In this document: positions 17,901 to 25,952 of the stretch, one piece after another
Position numbering within the stretch: the stretch's first letter is position 1
How the letters are laid out: each line of letters starts with the position of its first letter
Assembly: GCA_964617665.1 (NCBI GenBank)
Contig: CAZUAH010000115.1
Coordinates: 1-30,517 of the forward strand
Reading direction: 5' to 3'
DNA: 30,517 nt
Origin: JADHUC01 sp964617665
GTDB taxonomy: Bacteria; Planctomycetota; Planctomycetia; Pirellulales; Pirellulaceae
Notes under the pieces: model-generated
What the model saw: only the letters and a program-made list of their open reading frames with translations
Database searches by the model: none
What the model was told of the DNA's origin: nothing
Made by a program: the position numbers and the translations under genes

Positions 17901-18479
17901 CGAGAAGACCTGCCTCCGCCGACCTTCCGCCGCGAGGTGATGAAGCTGGACGACATCCAACCCGAGATGGAATTGTCCGGGACGATTCTGAATGTCGTGG
18001 ATTTTGGGGCCTTCGTGGACATCGGTCTGCCGGACAGCGGTTTGATTCACATCAGCCGTTTGGCCGATCGCTACGTTCGAGACCCGCATGAAGTCGTCAG
18101 CGTTGGAGACATTCTGACGGTTTGGGTCGTCGACGTGGACAAGCAGCGCCGTCGCGTCTCGCTGACTGCGATCAAACCGGGAACGGAGACCCCGCGAGAA
18201 GAGCGTCAAGGCAGAGAACGCCCTGCCAGACGCGATCGCCAACAGAGGAAACCGGAAGGCAAGCCGCGCGGCCGCCGTGCTGCGGGACGACAGCAGGGCA
18301 AACACACCAGAGGCGGGAAACCAAAGTACGAGCATCGACGTCCGCAGAAGAAGAAGGCACCGGCCCCTCCGATAACCGACGCCATGGCTGAAGGCAAAGA
18401 GCCCATGCGATCCTTCTCTGACCTGCTTCAATTCTACGAAAAGAAGTCAACCGACGAGGAAGAAGAGAAGAAATCGTGA
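14934..18479 (+). CDS. tex: Tex-like S1 RNA-binding protein with two long acidic inserts
   Basis: 1181 residues against about 770 for E. coli Tex. ATG 14934 is chosen over an upstream TTG; a GGGGCGG stretch precedes it. In order: Tex N-terminal helical domain (about 1-200), an Ala/Pro/Glu-rich disordered insert (about 202-369), the rest of the helical domain (KIESFKDYFDFRESLAKLPPHR), the RNase H-like YqgF domain (VDPGFRSG at about 515, GNGTACRETE at about 571), HhH motifs (about 688-760), a second acidic insert (about 782-951), then PGRDPRED and an S1 domain (about 1010-1082; GTILNVVDFGAFVDIGLPDSG). The tail is Arg/Lys/Gln/Gly-rich and ends with RSFSDLLQFYEKK. Tex proteins bind RNA and act in transcription and RNA handling in the cytoplasm. 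The gene is coupled by a TGATG overlap to the next. Confidence 0.93.
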   Translation: MENSVNVDLEQVAREVDLPIAKVQPTVSLLDDGNTVPFITRYRKDHTGGLDEEQIRGVQDSVAKLRALADRKQRILKTLESQGKLTEELANRINRCDSLRRVEDLYQPFKSKKQTLAGVARNRGLEPLAREILEGGPAVADLRARAEEYVSEEKELPTAADVLQGAGHLIAEQFTENLQLRDELRKVLKNTGILVASRIEEVTESPQDETVPEQPPETEPKPEVGESPESETPQTKPAVEPENPEPAEATFDRSADAEANSDQEDGQDAEAAPAEQSEQPAPAPSDDAVAGEPVVVETESSEALTPPAGPTSPEEAAASDESSASEQPAPAAEETSPVKEETPPASEPAAPANEAPTSAPAPPAAPVVPKRKLTVKQIAAQQRKESKKRKRQKKIESFKDYFDFRESLAKLPPHRLLALNRGERSKILRLRVDVDVESMVVKAEQMLVPANHAHAEYLRGCVRDALTRLVIPSLEREVRRELTDKAEAHAVRVFARNLRKLLLQPPVRDRRVLAVDPGFRSGCKLAALDEFGSVLGHTVIHVIGKADVVKRGRQQVVEMITLYHIPVIAIGNGTACRETERMIADILAKELANHDVEYVMVNEAGASVYSTSPLGREELPRFDPVLRSAISIGRRLQDPLSELVKINPANIGVGLYQHDVKAKHLETSLDAVVESCVNFVGVDVNTASPSLMRYVSGLNQLTARRLYEYRQQHGPFRNRDQFKEVPQFGDATFVQAAGFLRITNGDNPLDATWIHPESYEAAQHVIEELGSSVSDLAASVGTPQESGGADQPKQEKKPEPAIEQEQPSQETPKEQDAASASDQDESLDKPEESPEEQTVAIEVPDEPVEAATDEPEKPIEAVDAAPEPAAPTEDTVVTGDSDKAEEAAITTDKPDEATEAAAEGDEPERPAEVTVATVEPEEPPETAVAAEVAVAADVPAETSVAIETPLSLAERAAGADVAALMAKLEVGELLLKDILSSITRPGRDPREDLPPPTFRREVMKLDDIQPEMELSGTILNVVDFGAFVDIGLPDSGLIHISRLADRYVRDPHEVVSVGDILTVWVVDVDKQRRRVSLTAIKPGTETPREERQGRERPARRDRQQRKPEGKPRGRRAAGRQQGKHTRGGKPKYEHRRPQKKKAPAPPITDAMAEGKEPMRSFSDLLQFYEKKSTDEEEEKKS

Positions 18480-18964
18480 TGGACTTCGAACAGCGACTTC
18501 AAAAGGCGATCCACCGCGGCCAGCGACGTGGTGACGCGGCAGCGCGCAAAGCAGCGGCCGACGCCCTCAGCGAAGAAGAAGTGAAAAACCTCCACACCAA
18601 GTACCGGCTCGAGTTATCCGAATACATCGAAAGCTGCATTCGCAGACTTCCAAATCACTTGCCGGGATTCCGGTACGAAACGATCTACGGTGAACGTGGG
18701 TGGGGCGCTGCCTGCAAACGGGATGACGTGCGAGTGGTCGCCAGGGGCAGGCGGGAGAATGTCTATACTCGCCTGGAGATGACCATACGACCGCATTCTT
18801 CGCTGAACGTCCTGGAATTGAATGCCAAGGGTACGGTTCACAACAAGGAACTGTTCAATCGCCAGCATTACGAACAAGTGGTCGATGCAGATCCCGCCAC
18901 GTTCGTCGAACTGATCGACACCTGGGTGCTGGAATTCGCGGAACTCTATGCCGCCAACATCTGA
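18479..18964 (+). CDS. 161-residue unknown protein, translationally coupled to tex
   Basis: ATG 18479 shares its A with the tex stop (TGATG); a GTG one codon earlier is also possible. The protein is soluble, with no signal peptide. Residues 1-45 are a charged helix (MDFEQRLQKAIHRGQRRGD...ARKAAADALSEEEV). The rest mixes helices and strands: LHTKYRLELSEYIESCIRRL, a strand pair GFRYETIYGERGWGAACKRDD and RLEMTIRPHSSLNVLELNAKGTV, then a helix FVELIDTWVLEFAELYA. I know of no function and recognise no family. Being made from the tex transcript suggests a role in the same process (inference). Its stop codon is immediately followed by the stop of the convergent protease gene. Confidence 0.8.
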   Translation: MDFEQRLQKAIHRGQRRGDAAARKAAADALSEEEVKNLHTKYRLELSEYIESCIRRLPNHLPGFRYETIYGERGWGAACKRDDVRVVARGRRENVYTRLEMTIRPHSSLNVLELNAKGTVHNKELFNRQHYEQVVDADPATFVELIDTWVLEFAELYAANI

Positions 18965-20005
18965 CTATCCCGTCAGTACGTATGGATTGAAACACAGCAG
19001 CGGGATTAGCAGTGAAATAAGCCCGATCACCACACGAAGCCAGCCAATTGGCACCGTGTCGTCTTTCGTTGGCGGATGGGACACGCCGATCAGCAGCACA
19101 AGAAAAGTCATCAACAGCCACGGTCCCAAATGGCGAACATCTAGGCAGATTGCGACCAGCACCGCCAACATGAAGACGCGCGCGATCCAATGCGCCGCGG
19201 GCTTGCCGAACAGCGTATAGATCACGTGGCCGCCATCCAGTTGACTGATCGGCAGCATATTCAAACCCGTGACCAGCAGACCTACCCAACCTGCCATGAA
19301 ATACGGGTTCAGTTGGCTACAGGCGATAGCCTCACCGGCCTGGTATCCGGCTGGTGGGTCCAGCCCAACGACCCATTTGACGATCAACGGAAGCTGAATT
19401 CTCAAACCATAGCCCGGCCCGGTCAGATCCAACTGCTGAATTCCAATCCAGGTTATTGGGATGGCAACAGCCAGCCCCGCCAATGGTCCCGCCAGTCCGA
19501 TATCGAATATCTCTTTGCGATTGGCCCGCTTACCATCCATTGCGATCACGGCGCCCATTGTTCCAATGGGCGAGATTGGAAGCGGCAAAAAGAAGGGAAA
19601 GCTGGCCGGGATTCGATACCTCAGAGTAGCAATGAAATGCCCCATTTCGTGCGTCAGCAGTATCGCCAGCACGCATCCCATGTAGATCAAACCATCCTGC
19701 CATCCCCGCAACAACGCAATCCGCAATGGCATGGCGTCTTGTTGGAGCAAGGATCCGATTAGATACTCGCCGGGCCGCCAGCCCGCACCACCCGCGAGAA
19801 ACGTGCTGGCACACGTGAGGAGGAACAGAATCAGCGGTAATCGCCTGCGACGTCGGCGATGCGGATCCGACGTCGAAGATGGTTGCGGGACTGGCTGCGC
19901 CGCCATTGTTGGGGAGAACGGCGATTCTTCTGCCAACTCCGTGTCTACGTGTTTGTCTTCCGAAACCCCGCCTTCATCGCGAGGGAATGGTTCATTCGAG
20001 GTCAT
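18965..20005 (-). CDS. M50 site-2-type intramembrane metalloprotease
   Basis: 346 residues from ATG 20005. No good ribosome-binding site is seen there, and a later start such as the internal MAAQPVPQ methionine is possible. The first 50 residues are hydrophilic and acidic, ending in a run of Arg (HRRRRRRLP) before the first membrane helix. Zinc motif HEMGH lies at 119-123 inside a membrane helix (LAILLTHEMGHFIATL), and the second motif is LDGGH with Asp257, so the active site is complete. Other conserved pieces are FPFFLPLPISPIGTMGAVI and GLAGPLAGL. There is no PDZ domain, which places it with the minimal site-2 proteases that cleave membrane-bound regulators. Its partner substrate is not in the window. 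It diverges from fumC across 136 bp. Confidence 0.9.
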   Translation of the reverse strand: MTSNEPFPRDEGGVSEDKHVDTELAEESPFSPTMAAQPVPQPSSTSDPHRRRRRRLPLILFLLTCASTFLAGGAGWRPGEYLIGSLLQQDAMPLRIALLRGWQDGLIYMGCVLAILLTHEMGHFIATLRYRIPASFPFFLPLPISPIGTMGAVIAMDGKRANRKEIFDIGLAGPLAGLAVAIPITWIGIQQLDLTGPGYGLRIQLPLIVKWVVGLDPPAGYQAGEAIACSQLNPYFMAGWVGLLVTGLNMLPISQLDGGHVIYTLFGKPAAHWIARVFMLAVLVAICLDVRHLGPWLLMTFLVLLIGVSHPPTKDDTVPIGWLRVVIGLISLLIPLLCFNPYVLTG

Positions 20006-20141
20006 GCAAGAAGGATACACGTTCTTGTTCGTTTGGACTACGGTGGCAATCTTCGCCTTGGCCGTCGACCGGCAACAAGCTATCATGGCGCGCCGTGCAT
20101 TGATCGCCGATTTCATGCTTCTCGTAGATAAGGTTCAAATC

Positions 20142-21566
20142 ATGACCGACTTCCGCACCGAGCGGGATTCGATGGGTGAAGTAGAGGTTCCCGCTCAGGC
20201 GTACTACGGAGCACAGACCCAACGGGCCGTTGAGAACTTCCCGATTTCGGGTTGGCCGATGCCACACGCGATGATCCAGGCAATGGGGCTGGTCAAATAT
20301 GCGTGCGGCGTGGCGAATCGCGATCTGGGCAAACTGACCGGGACGGGTAAGAACCCGCTGACCGACGAGCAAGTCGATGGCATGTTGCGGGCGTGTCGCG
20401 AAGTAGCTGACGGCATGCACGACGGCGAGTTTCCCGTGGATGTGTTCCAGACCGGTTCAGGCACGTCCAGCAACATGAACGTGAACGAGGTGATCGCCAA
20501 TCGAGCGATCGAGATTCTCGACGGTGACCGCTTTAGCGCGGACAAACCGGTGCACCCCAACGATCACGTGAACATGGGGCAGAGCACCAACGACACGTTC
20601 CCCACGGCCATCCACGTTGCCGTTGCCGTTCAGGTCAAGAACGATCTGATTCCCGCTTTGCAGCGATTGGCGGACTCGCTCACTCAGAAGGCCAAGGAAT
20701 GGGACCAGATCATCAAGATCGGCCGTACGCATTTGATGGATGCCACACCGTTGCGCCTCGGCCAAGAGGTAGGCGGCTTGGCTCGACAATTGGAGCTGTC
20801 GGTCCAACGCGCCCAGCAAGCCATCGAGGCGGTTGTCGAGTTACCTGTTGGCGGAACGGCTGTGGGCTCCGGAATCAACACGCACCCGGAGTTCGGCGGG
20901 CGAGTCGCTGCCGTGCTGGCTGACGACACCGACATTCCGTTTGTCGAAGCGGTCAACCATTTCGAGGCCAATGCGCAGCGCGATGCTTTGGTCGCGTCGC
21001 ACGGTCACCTGCGCACGATCGCCAGCACGCTATTCAATGTCGCCAACAATATCCGTTGGCTGGGCTCCGGTCCGCGATGCGGTTTCTTCGAGGTGGAATT
21101 GCCCAGTCGCCAACCTGGTAGTTCTATCATGCCCGGCAAAGTCAACCCAGTAATGTGCGAAAGCGTGATGCAGGTTGCCGCCCGGGTGATGGGAAACGAC
21201 CAGACCGTGACCATGGGCGGGGCCGCTGGCGGCCAGTTTCAATTGAATATCATGATGCCCGTCATGGGGCACGCAGCGTTGGAGAGTATCCAGTTGATGG
21301 CGTCTGCTGCTCGCGCGTTCGTCGACTTCTGCGCCGAAGGCATGGAAGCTAACACGGAATCGTGCGAAGCCGCTGTGGAACAGAGTCTGTCGATGGTAAC
21401 CAGCTTGAATCCCCACATTGGATACGAGAAAGCGGCCAAGCTGGCAAAAGAAGCGTTTGCTTCAGGAAAGACCATACGCGAGTTATGTCGCGAACAAGGT
21501 ATTCTTCCCGAGAACACTTTGAAAGAAGCCTTAGATCCGATGCGCATGACGGAACCTCAGGAATAG
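20142..21566 (+). CDS. fumC: Fumarate hydratase class II
   Basis: 474 residues, near the 467 of E. coli FumC. ATG 20142 has AAGG 9 bases upstream and starts the family's usual TDFRTERDSMGEVEVP; open frame continues upstream but is not fumarase-like and overlaps the divergent protease gene. Conserved stretches are all present: SGTSSNMNVNEVIANRA, STNDTFPTA, GRTHLMDATPLRLGQE and the superfamily signature GSSIMPGKVNP at 326-336. The enzyme hydrates fumarate to L-malate in the TCA cycle as a cytosolic tetramer without an iron-sulfur cluster. The next gene starts 55 bases later on the same strand. Confidence 0.97.
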   Translation: MTDFRTERDSMGEVEVPAQAYYGAQTQRAVENFPISGWPMPHAMIQAMGLVKYACGVANRDLGKLTGTGKNPLTDEQVDGMLRACREVADGMHDGEFPVDVFQTGSGTSSNMNVNEVIANRAIEILDGDRFSADKPVHPNDHVNMGQSTNDTFPTAIHVAVAVQVKNDLIPALQRLADSLTQKAKEWDQIIKIGRTHLMDATPLRLGQEVGGLARQLELSVQRAQQAIEAVVELPVGGTAVGSGINTHPEFGGRVAAVLADDTDIPFVEAVNHFEANAQRDALVASHGHLRTIASTLFNVANNIRWLGSGPRCGFFEVELPSRQPGSSIMPGKVNPVMCESVMQVAARVMGNDQTVTMGGAAGGQFQLNIMMPVMGHAALESIQLMASAARAFVDFCAEGMEANTESCEAAVEQSLSMVTSLNPHIGYEKAAKLAKEAFASGKTIRELCREQGILPENTLKEALDPMRMTEPQE

Positions 21567-21621
21567 CCCGTCTGAGTGTGCGTTTCGCGCGTTCGGCGAC
21601 CCACGAAGAAAGGATTCGAAA

Positions 21622-22761
21622 ATGGTCACGTATCGCAACCTGTCCGCAGTCTTGCTGTTGACTGCTCTTGCCCTTCCGATGACCTGCATCTCATTTGTTC
21701 ATTTGCAGGCACAGGAAGCCAGTCCCGGGGCAGTGGACTCCAAAGCGTTGATTCGGGACGCCTACACGAAGACGAAGAGTGCAACGACGCTGCCTGAGTT
21801 CACCGAGATCATTGAACTTTGCGATAGGGCACAAGCCGAAGCGCTGTCCCCGGCACTGGATGCCTACGTCAAGGAACTCGCGGCCTGGGCGCATAATCGA
21901 CGAGGGGAAGTCTATGCTGAGCAGGGAGCAGCGTTGACCAACGGCGGCAACGAACAAGAGGCGAAGAAGCTCGATGCCATGGCACTGACTGAATTCGAGA
22001 TGGCCGTCGATTTGAATCCGGACTATTGGAAGGCGATTCACAATCGCGGCGTCAGCTACGCGCTCGAAGGCAAGTTCGGCGAAGCCATCGAGGATTTCAC
22101 TCGTACGCTCGAATTGAAACCCGAGTACGCCAGCGCCTGGTTCAATCGCGGCGAGCTACACTTCGAATTGGGCAAGTACACTGAAGCGATGACCGATTAC
22201 GGTCAGGCGATACGCCAGAAACCGGACGATCACGACGCGTACGTTCGCCGTGGACATGCCAACTTCCAACTTCGCCGCTACCAAGAAGCGGCAGCCGATT
22301 ACAGTCGAGCCTTTGAACTGAATTCCGCGAGTGCCGAAACGCTGATCAATCGCGGCGATGCTTATCTCGCCCTTCGCCAATGGCGGGAAGCAGCGACGGA
22401 CTATCGCGAGGCGATCGCCTTGGATGCCGATTTCGGCCGGGCCTATCAAGGTGCCGCGTGGCTAATGGCCACCTGCCCCGACGATCGCTATCGCAACAGT
22501 CAGTTGGCCCTGCAGGCTGCCGAGAAAGCCGTCGAACTGGACGGACGAGCCGATTCCAAGTACCTCGATACGCTGGCCGCTGCGTACGCCAGCGCAGGTG
22601 AATTCGACAAGGCGAAGCAGACGGTCGCAGAAGCTATCAAGATCGCTTCGAAGAAACACGTCAATTCGCTGCAGCGCAGGCTCGCGTTATATCAGCAGAA
22701 TCAACCCTATCACCAAAGCGCACAAATCGCTGGTCGATCCGAGGACAGCGCAATTCGCTGA
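21622..22761 (+). CDS. Secreted TPR-repeat protein
   Basis: 379 residues. ATG 21622 has AAAGGA 8 bases upstream. An N-terminal signal (LSAVLLLTALALPMTCISF) directs export; Cys22 does not sit in a good lipobox. After a helical lead, at least five tetratricopeptide repeats run from about 110 to 350, with the usual spacing of 34 residues and motifs such as AIHNRGVSYALEGKFGEAIED, AWFNRGELHFELGKYTEAM and LINRGDAYLALRQWREA. TPR scaffolds bind peptides or hold complexes together; no catalytic domain is present. It probably shares a transcript with fumC, although no functional link is obvious. It converges on sucD across 46 bp. Confidence 0.88.
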   Translation: MVTYRNLSAVLLLTALALPMTCISFVHLQAQEASPGAVDSKALIRDAYTKTKSATTLPEFTEIIELCDRAQAEALSPALDAYVKELAAWAHNRRGEVYAEQGAALTNGGNEQEAKKLDAMALTEFEMAVDLNPDYWKAIHNRGVSYALEGKFGEAIEDFTRTLELKPEYASAWFNRGELHFELGKYTEAMTDYGQAIRQKPDDHDAYVRRGHANFQLRRYQEAAADYSRAFELNSASAETLINRGDAYLALRQWREAATDYREAIALDADFGRAYQGAAWLMATCPDDRYRNSQLALQAAEKAVELDGRADSKYLDTLAAAYASAGEFDKAKQTVAEAIKIASKKHVNSLQRRLALYQQNQPYHQSAQIAGRSEDSAIR

Positions 22762-22807
22762 GTACGCCACAGCACGGAAGTGCACGCTCCAGACCCCCGC
22801 TACGCTA

Positions 22808-23689
22808 TCAACCGCGTTTCTTCGCGATCGCTCGCTGGACGGCTTCGCCCATGTCGGCTGGGCTATCGGCGACTTCGATGTCGGCATCACGTAACGCGGC
22901 GATCTTCTCTGTTGCCGTTCCTTTGCCCCCAGAGATAATCGCACCGGCGTGTCCCATGCGCTTGCCCGGAGGAGCTGTGCGTCCGGCCACAAAGGCTGCA
23001 ACGGGTTTGGTGACGTTCTCTTTGACAAACGCCGCGGCCTCTTCCTCTGCCGTGCCGCCGATCTCGCCCATCATCATGATCGCTTCGGTTTTCGGGTCTT
23101 CCTCGAACAACTTCAACAAGTCGATAAACGACGTGCCTACGATGGGATCGCCGCCAAGTCCTACACACGTCGTCTGCCCCAACCCCAGGTTCGAAATCTG
23201 CCAAACAGCCTCGTAGGTGAGTGTCCCGCTGCGGCTCATCACGCCCACACATCCCTTCTTGTGGATATACCCGGGCATAATGCCGATCTTGCACTCGTCT
23301 GCCGTGATGACGCCGGGACAGTTGGGACCAATCAGTGTCACGTCGCTTCGCTTCACCACGTCGTACACATCAACCATATCCAGCACGGGCACGCCTTCGG
23401 TGATTGCAGCGATCGTCTGGACGCCCGCGTCGACGGCCTCCAGAATGGCATCCCCTGTGAACGGCGCCGGAACGAAGATCATCGTGGCATTGGCACCGGT
23501 TTTCTCCACTGCCTCGTCCACCGTATCGAACACGGGCACACCTTCCACCGTCTGGCCACCTTTGCCGGGAGTCACGCCGCCGACCACACTCGTGCCGTAG
23601 TCAAGGCAGCCTCTGGTGTGGAAGGCACCCGCCTTGCCAGTAATGCCCTGACAAATAACCCGCGTGTCTTTGTTGACGAGAATGCTCAT
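22808..23689 (-). CDS. sucD: Succinate-CoA ligase (ADP-forming) alpha subunit
   Basis: 293 residues, the normal length. It opens MSILVNKDTRVICQGITGKAGAFHT, the CoA-binding Rossmann start, and includes GGVTPGKGGQ, GPNCPGVI and the phosphohistidine segment MGHAGAIISGG with His247, equivalent to His246 of E. coli SucD. With SucC it converts succinyl-CoA to succinate while making a nucleoside triphosphate in the TCA cycle. It lies 58 bases after sucC on the same strand. The ribosome-binding site is weak (AAAGAAAC). Confidence 0.97.
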   Translation of the reverse strand: MSILVNKDTRVICQGITGKAGAFHTRGCLDYGTSVVGGVTPGKGGQTVEGVPVFDTVDEAVEKTGANATMIFVPAPFTGDAILEAVDAGVQTIAAITEGVPVLDMVDVYDVVKRSDVTLIGPNCPGVITADECKIGIMPGYIHKKGCVGVMSRSGTLTYEAVWQISNLGLGQTTCVGLGGDPIVGTSFIDLLKLFEEDPKTEAIMMMGEIGGTAEEEAAAFVKENVTKPVAAFVAGRTAPPGKRMGHAGAIISGGKGTATEKIAALRDADIEVADSPADMGEAVQRAIAKKRG

Positions 23690-23747
23690 TGAGTTTCTTT
23701 TCGGATTCTGATTTCGTTTCCAGTTTCGGATGCAGCCAAAGCAATGC

Positions 23748-24932
23748 CTATCCCGCAGCCTCGACTACCTTCTTCGCGGCGTCTGTCAGTCCATCCGCAG
23801 CGATGATGTCCACTCCGCTATTGGCTAGAATCTCGCGGCCTTGTTCCACCTGCGTGCCTTCCAGTCGCACGACCAACGGCACGTTGAAGCCTACCGACTT
23901 GTACGCCTCGACAATCGCCTCGGCGATCGTCGTACATCTCATGATACCTCCGAAGATGTTGACCAATACGGCCTTCACATTCGGATCGTCCAGCAGGATG
24001 CGGAACGCTTCGGTTACCTGTTCCGTGTCGGCGCCTCCGCCCACGTCCAGGAAGTTTGCCGGTTCCCCGCCGTGCAATTTAATGATGTCCATCGTGCTCA
24101 TGGCCAAGCCAGCGCCGTTGACAAGACAGCCGATATTGCCATCCATCGTGACATAGCTCAGTCCAGCCTTGCCGGCGCGGACTTCCGCCGGTTCTTCCTC
24201 AGCCAGATCGCGCAACTCAACCACGTCCGAATGGCGAAAGAGCGCGTTGTCGTCAAACGTCATCTTCGCGTCCAATGCGACCATTTCGCCATCGTCTGTA
24301 ATCACCAACGGGTTGATCTCCGCTAGACTGCAATCGTATCGCACGAAGGCAGTGCAAACCGCCTGCATGAACCTCGCTGCGTTACGTGCTGCGGGGCCAG
24401 TGATGCCCAGCCTCTGGCACAGCTTGCGGACTTGGTATCCGTGCAGGCCAAAATTCGGTTCGAAATACTCCTTGAAAATCAACTCCGGCGTTTCCGCCGC
24501 GACTTTCTCGATCTCCACGCCGCCTTCGCTGGATACCATCAACACTGGACCTGCCGCCGCCCGATCCACGACGATTCCCAGGTATAGTTCGCGAGCGATC
24601 TGGCAACCCTCTTCGACCAGTACTCGACGGACCGTCTGTCCCTCGGGCCCCGTCTGAATCGTGACCAGCCGATTGCCAAGCATTCCCTCGGCGGCCGCGC
24701 GTGCCTCGTCCTCGCTCCGCACCAATTGCACGCCATGTTGCTCTGGATACTCCTGGATCGTGCCTTTGCCACGACCGCCGGCATGGATCTGGGCTTTGAC
24801 AACCGCCACCTCGCCGCCGAGCTCGTTGTAGGCTTTCGAGGCTTCCGCTGGCGTTTCAGCGACGATCCCGCGAAGCACGGGTACACCGGCCTCGCGAAGA
24901 ATCTTTTTTGCCTGATATTCGTGGATCTTCAT
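23748..24932 (-). CDS. sucC: Succinate-CoA ligase (ADP-forming) beta subunit
   Basis: 394 residues against 388 in E. coli. ATG 24932 gives the classic start MKIHEYQAKKILREAGVPV; 46 open codons upstream are not family-like. The ATP-grasp domain shows VVKAQIHAGGRGKG, EINPLVI and ALDAKMTFDDNALFR; the C-terminal ligase domain has GNIGCLVNGAGLAMSTMDI and VNIFGGIMRCTTIAE. It binds nucleotide and succinate and forms the SucCD complex. No Shine-Dalgarno site is visible. Between its start and the promoter at 25150 I see no further feature except the small repeats listed. Confidence 0.97.
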   Translation of the reverse strand: MKIHEYQAKKILREAGVPVLRGIVAETPAEASKAYNELGGEVAVVKAQIHAGGRGKGTIQEYPEQHGVQLVRSEDEARAAAEGMLGNRLVTIQTGPEGQTVRRVLVEEGCQIARELYLGIVVDRAAAGPVLMVSSEGGVEIEKVAAETPELIFKEYFEPNFGLHGYQVRKLCQRLGITGPAARNAARFMQAVCTAFVRYDCSLAEINPLVITDDGEMVALDAKMTFDDNALFRHSDVVELRDLAEEEPAEVRAGKAGLSYVTMDGNIGCLVNGAGLAMSTMDIIKLHGGEPANFLDVGGGADTEQVTEAFRILLDDPNVKAVLVNIFGGIMRCTTIAEAIVEAYKSVGFNVPLVVRLEGTQVEQGREILANSGVDIIAADGLTDAAKKVVEAAG

Positions 24933-25132
24933 TTGGCAGGACGCGCACTCATAAAAAGGGGTAAGCGTTTGGACAGAACGAATAGCGTAACCTAATTTCG
25001 AGCGACGACAAGGTAGGCGAGACACATGGACGGCAGCGCCGGAAGAAGGGCCTTCTGCGTAGGCTGTCAACGGTCCGATGGCCGATCCGCCAATAGCGAA
25101 CCATGACTGCTATGCCCCTTATTCATTGGCAA

Positions 25133-25185
25133 ATAGGGGCCGAGACTCTTTGCAGATCAACTGCCGATGACCTACAATAGGGGCC
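25133..25185. repeat. Pair of 9-bp direct repeats around a promoter
   Basis: ATAGGGGCC occurs at 25133-25141 and again at 25177-25185. The first copy is also the right half of an imperfect palindrome with CCCCTTATT at 25116-25124. The second copy overlaps the -10 element of the TM2 gene promoter, so the pair could be binding sites for a regulator. Confidence 0.35.
25150..25178 (+). promoter_or_regulatory. Probable promoter of the TM2-domain gene
   Basis: TTGCAG at 25150-25155 (weak), a 17-bp spacer and TACAAT at 25173-25178 (5 of 6). The leader to ATG 25282 would be about 95 bases. Confidence 0.45.
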
Positions 25186-25281
25186 TATCAGGCGGAAGCC
25201 TAAATGCAGCACGTTTGCCTAGTTCGGCACATTGGACGGCTGTACGACTACTGTTCGCACCATTACCAGAGGAGTATCAAC

Positions 25282-25530
25282 ATGTCAGATGGTTCAGACG
25301 CTGGCGGAAAGAAAATCGCTGCTGGGATTTGCGGTATTCTCATTGGTAGCCTGGGAATCCACCGATTCATTCTCGGAGACACAACAGGTGGACTCTTGCG
25401 CATCGTGATCTCAATCGTCACCTGCGGTGCAGGCGGGATCATCGGGCTGATCGAGGGGATCATCTACCTGACGAAGAGTGACCAGGAATTCTACCAGACG
25501 TACATTGTCGAAAAGAAAGCCTGGTTCTGA
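25282..25530 (+). CDS. TM2-domain membrane protein
   Basis: 82 residues. ATG 25282 has a strong GAGGAG site 7 bases upstream. A short hydrophilic start (MSDGSDAGGKK) leads into two membrane helices joined by the TM2 hallmark: ICGILIGSLGIHRFILGDT then GGLLRIVISIVTCGAGGIIGLIEGIIYL. The tail YQTYIVEKKAWF is typical of the family. TM2 proteins are small membrane proteins of unknown molecular role, found widely in bacteria and eukaryotes. It has its own promoter and stands alone, with divergent sucC on one side and a 422-bp gap on the other. Confidence 0.88.
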   Translation: MSDGSDAGGKKIAAGICGILIGSLGIHRFILGDTTGGLLRIVISIVTCGAGGIIGLIEGIIYLTKSDQEFYQTYIVEKKAWF

Positions 25531-25876
25531 CCTAGCCGCTCATGGACTCTCCGAGCGATCCTCGTCACCGAGGCAACTTTCGTCCTCGCCCCGGTTTTGT
25601 TCCGAAGTGAATGAAACCGGGAGAGACTTCTTCCCGCGACTACTCCTTCTCCTTACTCATACCGGATTCATCGGCGCTCGGCCGTTCAGCTTGCTGTTTC
25701 AGGGCCGTAACCTCTTGCCGAAGCACTGCAACGACTATCCCATCGCCTCGTGTCGTTTTCTTTCGACCCGATAGATCGAACCCCCGCACCGAGCCCAGCG
25801 TGCGATTCGAAGTGGCCGCCACTCTCCTCACGCGTTTCCAATCTACCTATCGTCCCAAGCGGCTGTGATCGATAGC
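25531..25876. other. Intergenic stretch without a supported gene
   Basis: Spacer after the TM2 gene. Apart from the hairpin at 25590-25621 I see nothing I can name. A 63-codon minus-strand frame (25640-25831, GTG start) lacks a ribosome-binding site and known features, so I do not call it. Confidence 0.5.
25590..25621 (+). terminator. Hairpin, possible weak terminator after the TM2 gene
   Basis: CCCGGTTT (25590-25597) pairs perfectly with AAACCGGG (25614-25621) around a 16-base loop. No T-run follows, so intrinsic termination is doubtful. Confidence 0.3.
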
Positions 25877-25905
25877 TTGCGAACACCATCACTGACGAGG
25901 ATAAT
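25877..25905 (+). promoter_or_regulatory. Promoter of the transglutaminase-like gene
   Basis: TTGCGA at 25877-25882 (4 of 6), a 17-bp spacer and GATAAT at 25900-25905 (5 of 6). Transcription would start near 25912, about 40 bases before the GTG start at 25953. Confidence 0.5.
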
Positions 25906-25952
25906 AGCACGCCTCGGTAGAAGGGGCCGCCAAACAAGAAGGGAGAGAGGTC

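Noticed and set aside
17399..18022. 207-codon minus-strand frame rich in Ser, Ala and Thr
   Set aside because: It is the antisense shadow of the Glu/Ala-rich second insert of Tex.
20058..20096. TTGGCC and TATCAT upstream of fumC as a promoter
   Set aside because: The spacing is 27 bp, too long for a sigma70 promoter.
19731..20141. Upstream extension of fumarase
   Set aside because: It overlaps the divergent protease gene, and FumC homology starts at ATG 20142, which has its own AAGG site.
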